Positions 54,191-64,000 of a stretch of DNA of 64,000 nt are shown in pieces. The notes below the pieces were generated by a model. It ran no database searches. It was not told the origin of the DNA and saw nothing but the letters and a program-made list of their open reading frames with translations. This DNA is from Turnera subulata (taxonomy: Eukaryota; Streptophyta; Magnoliopsida; Malpighiales; Passifloraceae). The stretch covers positions 28,567 to 92,566 of the forward strand of contig JAKUCV010003551.1 of assembly GCA_028386065.3 (NCBI GenBank), in the 5' to 3' direction. The position numbers and the translations under genes were made by a program. Within the stretch, counting starts at the first letter, position 1; every line of letters starts with the position of its first letter.

Positions 54191-56157
54191 ACATGTTGCG
54201 GTGGTCAGTGAAGCGAGGCTGGTTTTGTTGAATTGCATTTAAAAATAAAATTTATTAAATAATATAACATCAACCACATAACCTTAACTAGATTTTTAAT
54301 TAAAATATTATTACATAATTGATTAAAAATCCTAGTTTAAGTTTTCTAAGGCTTCATGATCTCCTCAAATTCGTTTGCGCTAAAAAATTGTAAGCATCAC
54401 ATAAGCTGCAAAAAAGTCGAATGACATATAAAATACCATAAAATTATGAGAAATTAAAGAAACATAAAATGTAAGGTTTTCCTTTCCATGTGAAAATAAT
54501 TAAACAAATGAGGAAACTTACTTCTCGTAGAAATTAGTGTCATATAAGGATGGATAATGAAAAGCAAAAATATGTCCCTAAGCAAAAAAAAAAAGAAAAG
54601 AATCACTAGTAAAATGAAAAGATTTTGGTCATAATTTAAACCATAATTTTGACAAGCAAGGTTGAAGGAAAATAATATATTGATCCCAACTGATGTCACA
54701 AAATTGTATAGCATATTTCACTGACCTTGCTCCGTATAGACACATCAGTAGCATCCAGCAGTTCCCGTAGTTCACATGAGCCACTTAATTTGCGTTCACA
54801 CTTAGATGTTTTTGTTAAAGTTAACGTTGCTACTCAACTCTTGATAGCCTCCTGAAAAGTTAACAGTTAAGCCTAACATAATCTAATTATGTTTTGTTAC
54901 TTCACAGTCAGCCTACGTAAAATCTAGAAAAAATATTCGAAAAAAAAACTTCTTTGAATGAAATGATAAATCTAATCTAGATCAATAGCCTACCCTCATA
55001 GCGCATAAAATCTCTTCCTAATTTATCTCCACTATCCATTCACCAGTGTTGAAATAAATTAAGACCATTAAATAATTTACCTACAAAATTTTCAGTAGAA
55101 TATCTGCCTCCCTCGAGGTTGGTTCTTAAAGCCCAATCTAAGTTTTTGTATAGGCAGATGACGATGCCAGTTAACATCCCAAAATTATAAATTTTTGCTA
55201 ATTGGTGATCAAGCAACCAACATAATGAAGCTCCTTAAATTAAATCAAAGAAAAATAAAATTCATAAATAATTCATTTATTAAATATGCCTGAAAACAAA
55301 TAAAAAGTTTATTCCCTAATCTTAGAGAGCAAATTTAGCGCATGATAGCATGAAAGAAAACTACAACAAAAAAGAATATATTGTAAAATTATCAAGGTAA
55401 AAAATTCTTACATATGATGATGCAAGCCTTTAACAACAATGTCTCTCTTTACGCTGAAATTTTGCAATTCATACTACATTATAATGTAATAATTTTTGTG
55501 AATGAATGAAATATAATAATACTAGTATTTTTTGCCGAATGAAGCTTGGTCCCTTTAAGCATGAAGCAACACTATTTATAGTGAAGGAGGAAGTCATCTT
55601 TGTAAATCTAATGAGGATTAAGTTTGTGATTAATAGCAAATTAAATGAGGCTACTCTAATTAAATGATCATAATGCAAATTGAGTATTGCTATTCTTTTA
55701 AATGATTATAATAATGCTAACTCGTTTAATTTGTCACTAAAGTGTGTTTTGAATATGACAAACCCCACTACTCTATATTTGTGAATTAACAATTCTTTTC
55801 AGCCTTTGAATCCGTGGTCAGAAAGCATGAAAGAATGGAGTAAGTGGAATTGGGGATTGGAGTAAGTGGGATTGGAGAGTGTGGTTAGTGGACATGAAAT
55901 GTCACAATCACTAAATTATTTTATACTACTAATGTCTTTACAACTCAATCTCTTTAAGTCAAACAATCCTAGGAGTCTACAAACTCTGCAGTCTCACTAT
56001 CCTGATTAAAGACATCACAACGGATCCCTAAATCAGAAGGAATCAACCTTTTGGGTCCAACCTAGGACATGGCTAAACATGGGCAGACCTGTCAGAAAAA
56101 AATCGCATGATTCAGACTAAAACGTGAAAGCGACCACAAGGAGATTTGAACGTTGCC

Positions 56158-59100
56158 TGTAACGCCCCAAAATTTTTTCGTATTTAATATTTATGGATTT
56201 TTGAAATTTTTTGGAATTTTATTTCCAATTTTTACCCTTGCGGAATTCTAGGGTTTTGGTCTTGGAAAATAAATTATTTTCCCTTGAAAATGTTAATTTT
56301 AAGAAGGATTTGTCCGTTGTTCAGGTATCACTGGAAATAAAACGTGTTTAAGGTGTATCGTGGAGTAAAACGTAGTTTGGGTCAAAACTACGTCATTTTG
56401 AGGAAAGGTGAAGAGAAGAAGGAAAAAAAAAAACGTTGACTGGTTAGGCGAGTTGACCGCGCCTAAGCCAAAACGAAACGACGTCGTTTTGGCTTAGGTG
56501 GGTCAAAACCCTAACCTTCCCTTTTCTTTTCTTTTCTCTACTCTCTCTCCTTTCTTTTCTCTCCTGCCGCAGCCCTCCACTCTCCCACGATTTTCTTCCC
56601 AAATTCCTCTCCCCCGTTTACACCCAGACTCTTCTCTCCCACCCCCTTGTTGCTCTCTTTTTTTTTTTCTATTCTTTCTTTTCGTTCTTTCGCCCGATTT
56701 CCCTTTTCTCCTTTCAGCCACACGTCGTCGCCATTGTTGTTGAGTATGCTGTCGTTCGGAGGCCGCCACTGCCGCTGCAAGGCCAAGTGGAGTATGGGGT
56801 GAAGAGGTTGAGGCCCGGCTAGGCCTTCAAGCACGGAGAACACAAGGGACGACGAGGTTGAGTCGTCCCTACTGCCTAGTACCGGTAAGCCGCCTCAATC
56901 CTCTTTAATTCCCTTCCTCCTCTTTGGCTTTACTCCTTCCTTTGTTGTTTGAGTTTAAATCGTGAGTTGGTTTCGATTGTTGGAGGTTTGGAGTTTTGTT
57001 ATGGCGGTGTACGGTGGTTGTTGCGGTGGTGGAGCTATGGGTTTGTGGTGGCTATTTGTTGCTGTTCGTGGTGTTCAAGTCAGGTCGACTCCGGTGACTT
57101 GATTAAACTCTGACTGAGCTGAGTTTTGTTTCTGGCAGCAGATGTGGACTTGCTCGACGTATTACGGTACGGCGGTCGCTGGTCGGTAGTTTCAGTGGAG
57201 GATTCGGATTCTTGGGTTTTAGACTTGGGTATAACCATTAATCGGGTAATGACATTTTTGCTACCTTTTTGGTAATTGACGAGTTGAGTTGTCTTCACTA
57301 TAAACTATGCTTGGTCTTTTCTTTGCGAGTAATCTCGTGTTTGGGTTCAACAATTGTATTCCATATGGTACATGCTACAGATTGTTTATCCTTTCAACAA
57401 ATGCATTGATTAAATAATGGAACTTGTAATTTTGCTTGGCAATTTTGGTTGGACACAACACGTTGCCTTTCCACTTTTGGTTGGCTCATATTGGTTATTG
57501 GAGAATGCTTTTGGTTGTGAGTAATTTATAAAAAAAAAGGGTTTTTAAGACAGTGACATAAATAATGCTTTTGGCTTAAGGACTAGACGTTTTCCTTTCG
57601 CTATTTGATTGATTATTTGATTTGTAGTCACGCATTGTGGAGTGGCCATTTAACTAGAGTAATTAATATTAACAATATGCACGTCTAAGCAAGAAGGGCA
57701 GCTGATGAGCAAAATAATTACTAATAAACTCACTGTTTTGTTTTCAAATTTGGAGTGTTAACTATTCATCATAAATTGAATACCATATGTTTATATTATG
57801 GTAATGGGTCCATGCGTTGGGCTTTCAGCCAGGCTAATTGATTGCGAGGTTAGATGGTCTTACATGAAGAGTTCGATATTGGAGGGTGATCTCCAATCTT
57901 GACCTTTTGCATTAGTACTATAAACCCAATGCCTAAAAAAAAATCATTGATGGAAGTTATTTTCAAATGAGTTTTCTAAATTTAATTAGACTTGGATCCG
58001 AAGCTTTTGTAATGTCTCGAGACGGGTCATTATCGTGGTATATGTAGTCTTGTGTTCTTTCTTCGTGCCTACTTCTCTTTACGTGTCTGTTGATATATAT
58101 GTCCATTTGTTTAGGCACCAGTGATAGCTTAAGAACGACATGCTCTGGTGCGGAACGAGGCTTCGGCTTCCGAAACAATTGATATGGCCCAGGTGAGGAC
58201 ATATAAACCTTTGTACGCATTACTGCCTACAATACTTGGTTAATTGTCATAGTTTTTAAAGTGATGATATTTGCTTGCCATTGAATGCTATATGCGTGTA
58301 TACTTGTGGTGATGATGCTGTTGTCTGTACGGTGTATCGTGATGATGATATCTTTGTTGTTGTGTACTTGACTATGTGAATTGTGTGCTTGTGAGATGTA
58401 CAATGCCTGACCAGCATGAGTTGAGTTATGAAATATAAATGTTATATGATTTTGTGGTTCGTGCGGTGATTTGTGGGCCAGAGGCCCGGACTTTAGAACA
58501 AAATGTTAAATCCACACAACCCTGGACAATCATAACGTATGGCACACATAACTCGATAAGTATAACTGAGAATAATGTACAATAAAAATATTTTACTGTG
58601 GGGCTGTTGACCGGTTGGTTCGAGCGGGAAGTGATACCCCTCGGGATTTCATGTGGAATAGCATGGTATATGAGGTTTAGCATATGGGTCTGTGATGACC
58701 GGTTCTACCTTCCTCCTTCTATCTCCCCCTTTCTACCACCCTCTTTCTCTCTATCTATCTCTCTCTCAGTGATTGTATTGGGCCTTGCCCTGATTATATT
58801 AGGCTTATGCCTGGTTGTCTCATGAGACGGGACCGAGCTTGACGCACATAGTAGAGGGCCCCAATAAAATGTTAAACTCTAATAATGTTAAAATATAACA
58901 ATAATAAGATGATTAAAGATAGTTGTAAGTTTAAACTCTGATGATGATTTTCTGTTGTGCATTGTACTTATTGTGCACTGTGATTGCTACTGCCTGATGC
59001 CAGTATTTGTTGTTGATTTGTATTGGTATACTTTGGTTTATTTGTTTGCGGTGAGACAGTGGTTGGTCTCACCCCCTCACAGTCTTTACACAGGTTAGCT

Positions 59101-59444
59101 GATCAAAGATCAAAAGAGCGTATCAGCAGGTGGCGGTGCTTTCCTCCTCGGGTTGGATCCATAGGGTTCATTGCATGCATGTTGCTATGTATTTTTGTCT
59201 TCCGCTGCGTACTTGATTCCACTGTATTATTTATTATTTGATTAAATATTGATCATGTTGTTGATATCGTATCCCGGGTAGAAGGGCATTTTGGTCACTT
59301 CTCATGTTGTAATTAATTTAATGGGTTATTTGGGATACGGGTGTTTAGTTGATGATTTTCGTGTCCCGGGAATGATAAGGGCAATTTAGTCATTTTATAT
59401 TTAAGTTCTATTTTATATTATTAATTTGGGACACTGGCGTTTCA
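56158..59444 (+). repeat. 5' LTR of the long-LTR gypsy element
   Basis: TGTAACGCCCC…GGCGTTTCA. Its first 1.6 kb matches 60941-64000 (without the solo LTR), and its last 0.84 kb matches 22481-23226 in reverse. The flank on the left is ttgcc. Confidence 0.88.
56444..56498. promoter_or_regulatory. Two overlapping inverted repeats in the LTR
   Basis: A 15-bp perfect stem cctaagccaaaacga / tcgttttggcttagg (56462-56476 and 56484-56498) shares its left arm start with a 7-bp stem ttaggcg / cgcctaa (56444-56450 and 56460-56466). Both are conserved in the second LTR (15-bp stem at 62715-62751). Confidence 0.65.
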
Positions 59445-60940
59445 GTTGGTAGCGGAGCAGGCTATAGATCCTTTGGGATGTGTGGATATGTTTTGTGCTC
59501 TTATGCGCATGATCTGCACCTTTTTGAGACATCTATTGCATTGTCATTTGCATTCATATAGTGAGTCGTACTATGGATCCGGTGGAGGACACGCACCTGT
59601 TGAGGGTCGGAGTAACCGGTGTTGTCATTGAAATGATATGTTTATCTTTACAGCTTAGGCTGTTGTAAGGCTTATTTTGTGGAATATCCACTGCTTTATC
59701 AGAGTCGGGGTAGACTCTTGATACCATTGCTGCTTTTTCCTGTGTTGTTGCAGGAAGGGGTTTCCCTACGGTAACATGTTTGATAGTCCTGAAATGGAAT
59801 TGGCCAATACAAGTAAGAACCATCGGTTTGTTGTTGGATGTTACATCTGTCAAGAGAAGATTTGATGTGATACTTGTGGATATGATTCTTGTAATATTGG
59901 TGATCATGTTTGTGGTTTGATTACCTGAGCTCGAGGACTTGAATTTTCTTGTGAAATTGTAATATGGATTTAATCCTGTTTGGAGTTCGAGATGATAATT
60001 TCTTGAATTAATCTGAGGGTGATTTAATGATACATATGGGGAAATATCTTTTAAAGACACTTGAGGCAATTAATTTTGGAATTTTGGGGGTATTAATGGT
60101 GACTGTGATAATAAGGTTTGATCATGAGCCTTTATTGAGGTTATAGTCCGTGTGTTGGATGAGGATGCCTGAAGTATGTTTACATTGAGGTTCGAATTTG
60201 AGGTGATCTCGGGTATTGTGATTCAATTGCTAAGTTATTAATTATATGTTGAGAGATACAGTGATATTTTAACTTCTTCGTCGGAGAAATTTTGATGTTT
60301 GTGCTAGGAATGATTTGAGGAATAGATTTGTGAGCATGAGTTATGATAGGATGTTTGGGTCTTGAGGAGTTTAAGTTTTGGAATTATAATTATGATTTTT
60401 TCGATGACGATTCGTTTCTAGTGCCTAAGTTATGATCTGGGATTTATGTGTATCCGATTTTTGGTTGAATTGGTGTGTGATAGAGAAAATACATTGAGGT
60501 TCAGATCATGAAATTGATTATGGATTTTTGGTTTTGAGGTATTCACATTGGGAGTGATGATCTTGTTACGTAGGTAACAATTTGAGATTCTGTTATTTGA
60601 GGATGTGCTTAATGGATTATAAGATTGGATATAGTTGGTTGATTGATGATAAATGAAATGGTATATGGATTCTGCTATTAATAATGTTGATTATGATTGG
60701 ATAAGATTCTTTGGTTAGAGCTTAGAACTTATGTTCTGTTAATCATGGTTGACTGAAGTCAATGATTGACTTGGTACATTGGAGTTATTAGAAATGTGAT
60801 TGATGGACATGATGATTCTACTTGGTGGTTTTGGCCAACGGTATTTTGATAACGGGTGACACCATTGTGTTAGTTAAGCACTTGGTGGCTTGATTTGTTC
60901 TGTAATTTCGAGGACGAAATTTTGTTAAGTGGGCTAGAGC
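59445..60940 (+). other. Internal region of the long-LTR element, no genes
   Basis: Primer site tggtagcggagc at 59447-59458. The interior shows no gag, protease, RT or integrase motif in any frame. It ends with aatttcgaggacgaaatttt (60905-60924) and the polypurine-like aagtgggctagagc. Confidence 0.75.
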
Positions 60941-61073
60941 TGTAATGCCCCAAATTTTTTTTAGTATTTAATTTTTATGGTTTTTTGAAATTTTTAGAAT
61001 TTTATTTCCAATTTTTACCCTTGCGGAATTCTCGGGTTTTGGTCTTGGAAAATAAATTATTTTTCCTTAAAAA

Positions 61074-62541
61074 TGTTAGGAACAGTAGACTTAAGCTAGA
61101 GGGGGGGTGAATAGCGATAATCGAATAAAAACGAAATAAGCAGGAATTAAGTGCGGAATTAAAAGAATGAAGGACACATGTGATTTATCCTGGTTCACAC
61201 ACACTCTACTAGTGTGGCTAATCCAGCCCTTCAAGTCTCACTTGAAGATTTCACTATCTACGTTAAGCTTACGGGTGCTTAACAAACCGTTACAACCTAG
61301 GAATTCTAGTCACAAGAATCCTAAACCCTGAAAGTTCAAGTCACATGAACTTCAGCTCTCTTGCTTGAAGATACCTCACTTCAAGACTTCTCACACAAGA
61401 AGATATACCCCTCTTCTTATGAATCTAACCAAGGGAACTAACCTCCCTCAAGGTGTATAACAACACAATAATCACTCAAACAAGAGGTCTCTCTCAAAGA
61501 GCAGATGTGAGTGTACAAATGAAGCTCTAAAAGGCAACTCTCAAATCCTCAATAGGATATTGGCTCAACAAAGATTGATTTGAATGTATGAAATGAATGC
61601 ATGTAAGTAGAGAGTTGATTAGTTTTGAAACACAGCTAAAAATGCTCAATTTATAGCTTTGAAAAGTTATAGAGCCGTTTTAAATCCACCCAAAAACAGC
61701 CTTAAACAAAACATAGTGGGTGCTGAAAAGTTGTCTGCTACAACGGCAAAACATCGATGTTTTCACTTTAAACATCGATGTTTTAGCCAGCAATTTTAAA
61801 TTATTGCTCCAACGGCTAGTAGAACATCGATGTTTGTCTGCGGAACATCGATGTTATCATTACAACATCGATGTTCTCTAAACCAACATCGATGTTTTTT
61901 GGCTTCGCAAAAATATGATGAAAACGGAGTTATGCAAGAACATCGATGTTGAAAATAAAACATCGATGTTTTTTGGCTACTGCCAAATTTCAATTTGTTT
62001 GACAATTGTCAGAACATCGATGTTTTGAGTAGAACATCGATGTTTTTCCGCTTCTGCCAAATTTTGGAAAACATTGAAGAAATCACAACATCGATGTTTC
62101 AAATGACAACATCGATGTTTTGACCAACGGTCACAAGAACATCGATGTTTTATAATCCAACATCGATGTTTTAGAGCTACTGCCAATATTTTGAAAAACT
62201 TGAAAAACAGAACATCGATGTTTGCTTTCAGAACATCGATGTTTTGGACTAAAAACACATCTTTATGTTTGAAATCATGCTAATGAATTGTATGATTGAA
62301 ATGTGTTTTGTTTGAGCCAATGCCTAAGAGAAGTTGAGTGTTTTACCTTGTACAAATGGGTCCTAACTTCTCTTGCTCTTCTTTGCACTTCAACTCTTGA
62401 TCATATCTTCACTTGAATTCTTGATCACTTTGGTTGAGTACTTGTTTGCTTGATTTCTTTTTGCTTCATCTTGGTTATGATCTTGGTTTGTCATTTATCA
62501 AAACCTGTAATGAATGAACCATGAAGACATAGGTTCTAACA
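61074..62541 (+). mobile_element. Solo LTR carrying a palindrome array
   Basis: TGTTAGGAAC…GGTTCTAACA, 1468 bp, flanked by aaaaa (61069-61073 and 62542-62546); the host LTR is continuous once it is removed. A G-rich agagggggggtgaatag motif lies near its start. It has no coding domains. Probably a copia-type solo LTR (inference from the ends and 5-bp duplication). Contains 16 copies of AACATCGATGTT. Confidence 0.85.
61750..62243. repeat. Array of 16 AACATCGATGTT palindromes
   Basis: Perfect 12-bp palindromes start at 61750, 61771, 61823, 61844, 61864, 61885, 61939, 61959, 62013, 62033, 62087, 62108, 62138, 62159, 62211 and 62232. Most are in pairs 20-21 bp apart, repeated about every 73-75 bp. 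The spacers share a diverged gctactgccaaattt word, so this is an old tandem repeat whose palindromes stayed identical. Confidence 0.95.
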
Positions 62542-64000
62542 AAAAATGTTAATTTTAAGTTGGATTTGTCCGTTGTTCGGGTTTCACTGGAAATAAAACG
62601 TGTTTAAGGTGTATCATTGAGTTTAACGTAGTTTGGGTCAAAACTACGTCCTTTTAAGGAAAGGTGAAGAAAAGAAGAAATAAAAACGTTGACTGGTTAG
62701 GCGAGTTGACCGCGCCTAAGCCAAAACGAAACGACGTCGTTTTGGCTTAGGTGGGTCAAAACCCTAACCTTCCCCTTTTCATTTCTTTTCTCGTCTCTCT
62801 CTCCTTTCTTTTCTCTCCTACCGCAGCCCTCCACTCTCCCACGATTTTCTTCCCAAATTCCTCTCCCCCGTTTACACCCGGACTCTTCTCTCCCACTCCC
62901 CCTTGTTGCTCTCTCTTTTCTTTTCTTTTCTTTCGTTTCGTTCTTTTGCCCGATTTCCCTCTTCTCCTTTCAGCCACATGTCGTCGCCGTTGTTGTTGAG
63001 TATGTCGTCATTCGGAGGCTGCCACTACGGCTGCAAGGCGAAGTGCAGTATGGGGTGAAGAGGTTGAGGCTCGGCTAGGCCTTCAAGCACGGAGAACACG
63101 AGGGACGACAAGGTTGAGTCGTCGTTGCTGCCTAGTACCGGTAAGCCGCCTCAATACTCTTTAATTCCCTTCCTCCTCTTTGCCTTTACTCCTTCCTTTG
63201 TTGTTTGAGTTTAAATCATGAGTTGGTTTCGATTGTTGGAGGTTTGGAGTTTTGTTATGGCTGTGTACGGTGGTTGTTGCGGTGGTGGAGCTATGGGTTT
63301 GTGGTGGCGATTTGCTGCTGTTCGTGGTGTTCAAGTCGGGTCGACTCCGGTGACTTGATTAAACTCTGACTGAGCTGAGTTTTGATTCTGGCAGCGGATG
63401 TGGACTTGCTGGACGTATTACGGTACGGCGGTCGCTGGTCGGTAGTTTCAGTGGAGGATTCTGGTTCTTGGGTTTTAGGCTTGGGTATAACCATTAATCG
63501 GGTAATGACCTTTTTGCTACCTTTTTGGTTATTGACTAGTTGAGTTGTCTTTACTATAAACTATGCTTGGTCTTTTCTTTGCGAGTAATCTCGTGTTTGG
63601 GTTCAACAATTGTATTCCATATAGTACATGCTACAGATTGTTTTTCCTTTCAACAAATGCATTGATTAATCAAAGGAACATGTAATTTTGCTTGGCAATT
63701 TTGGTTAGACGCAACCCGTTGCCTTTCCTCTTTTGGATGACTCATATTGGTTACTGGAGAATGCTTTTGGTTGTGAGCAATTTTAAAAAAAAGGTTTTTA
63801 AGACAGTAAATAATGCTTTTGGCTTATGGTCTAGACGTTTTCCTTTCGCTATTTGATTGTTTATTTGATTTGTAGTCACGCATTGTGGAGTGGCCACTTA
63901 ACTAGAGTAATTAATATTAATAATATGACACGTCTAAGCAAGAAGGGCAGCTGGTGAACAAAATGATTACTAATAAACTCACTGTTTTGTTTTCAAATTT

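Larger units (their letters stand above)
52756..56157. other. AT-rich DNA with scattered element remnants
   Basis: No intact gene. It contains a Ulp1-like remnant (53100-53620) and a CACTACAAAAAAA element end (54069). The remainder shows no motif I can support. Confidence 0.45.
56158..64000 (+). mobile_element. Long-LTR gypsy element lacking coding domains (right end outside window)
   Basis: LTRs of 3287 bp (56158-59444) and from 60941 to beyond 64000 begin TGTAACGCCCC/TGTAATGCCCC. The first ends GGCGTTTCA. A primer site tggtagcggagc follows at 59447-59458. The interior is only 1.5 kb and ends with cgaggacgaaatt…aagtgggctagagc, the 3' signature and polypurine tract of plant gypsy chromovirus (Tekay/Del-type) elements. 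No gag or pol is present. It is either a deletion derivative or a non-autonomous element. The second LTR is interrupted by a solo LTR at 61074-62541. Confidence 0.85.
60941..64000 (+). repeat. 3' LTR of the long-LTR gypsy element (partial)
   Basis: Starts TGTAATGCCCC and matches 56158 onward, interrupted by a solo LTR and its aaaaa duplication (61074-62546). It runs off the window at a point equivalent to about 57750 of the first LTR. Confidence 0.88.

Noticed and set aside
56498..56743. Repeated 80-codon ORF in both long LTRs (also 62751-62999)
   Set aside because: Pyrimidine-rich low-complexity sequence translated as Pro/Ser/Phe; conserved only because the LTRs are copies of each other.
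58598..58825. Membrane-like ORF in the long LTR
   Set aside because: Entirely within LTR sequence; the antisense copy at 22481-23226 does not preserve the frame.
61750..62243. CRISPR-like array
   Set aside because: Repeats are only 12 bp, fully palindromic and inside a plant LTR flanked by a target-site duplication; spacers are related to each other, not unique.

Overview
The window is plant nuclear DNA, almost certainly from an angiosperm and probably a eudicot (inference). It is AT-rich and packed with decayed nested retrotransposons. It also holds a hAT DNA transposon and a nuclear copy of plastid DNA. I see no intact conserved host gene; what remains of host genes is fragmentary.

Layout. 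1-14064: minus-strand Ty3/gypsy Tat-lineage element 'A', whose 3' LTR lies beyond the left edge. It is interrupted by a LINE (243-3404, itself carrying an LTR piece) and by two solo LTRs (6215-7330, TSD caccc; 11245-12801, TSD ctacg). 14065-14960: a decayed C2H2 zinc-finger gene, cut by element A. 15561-17512: AT-rich DNA without genes. 17513-19597 and 29159-30517: a plastid insertion with rpl2, rps19, rps3 and rpl16 pseudogenes in plastid order, split by a Ty1-copia element (19598-29153, TSD gaaat). 30518-52755: about 2.5 tandem units of 2.3-2.5 kb. One unit is interrupted by Tat element 'B' (30906-41535, TSD catat) and another by a hAT element (43656-49528, TSD ctactact) that contains a gag-only LTR element. 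52756-56157: AT-rich DNA with Ulp1-like remnants. 56158-64000: an LTR element with 3.3-kb LTRs and no coding domains; its second LTR carries a solo LTR (61074-62541, TSD aaaaa) and runs off the window.

Elements A and B share tRNA-Arg primer sites, gag, protease region, RT, RNase H, a second RNase H and integrase on the minus strand. An extra ORF (plant-mobile-domain/DUF7745-like) lies on the opposite strand between integrase and the 3' LTR. In B this antisense ORF has its own TATA box and a spliceosomal-type intron. The palindromic GACCGCC/GGCGGTC clusters upstream of its TATA box also lie upstream of the LTR TATA boxes. This suggests that the antisense gene and the genomic RNA share a regulator, and it is the most system-like observation here.

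The second striking signal is in the solo LTR at 61074-62541: 16 perfect copies of the 12-bp palindrome AACATCGATGTT, mostly paired 20-21 bp apart, in otherwise diverged sequence.

All family assignments come from motifs and copy-to-copy comparison by eye; no database search was run.
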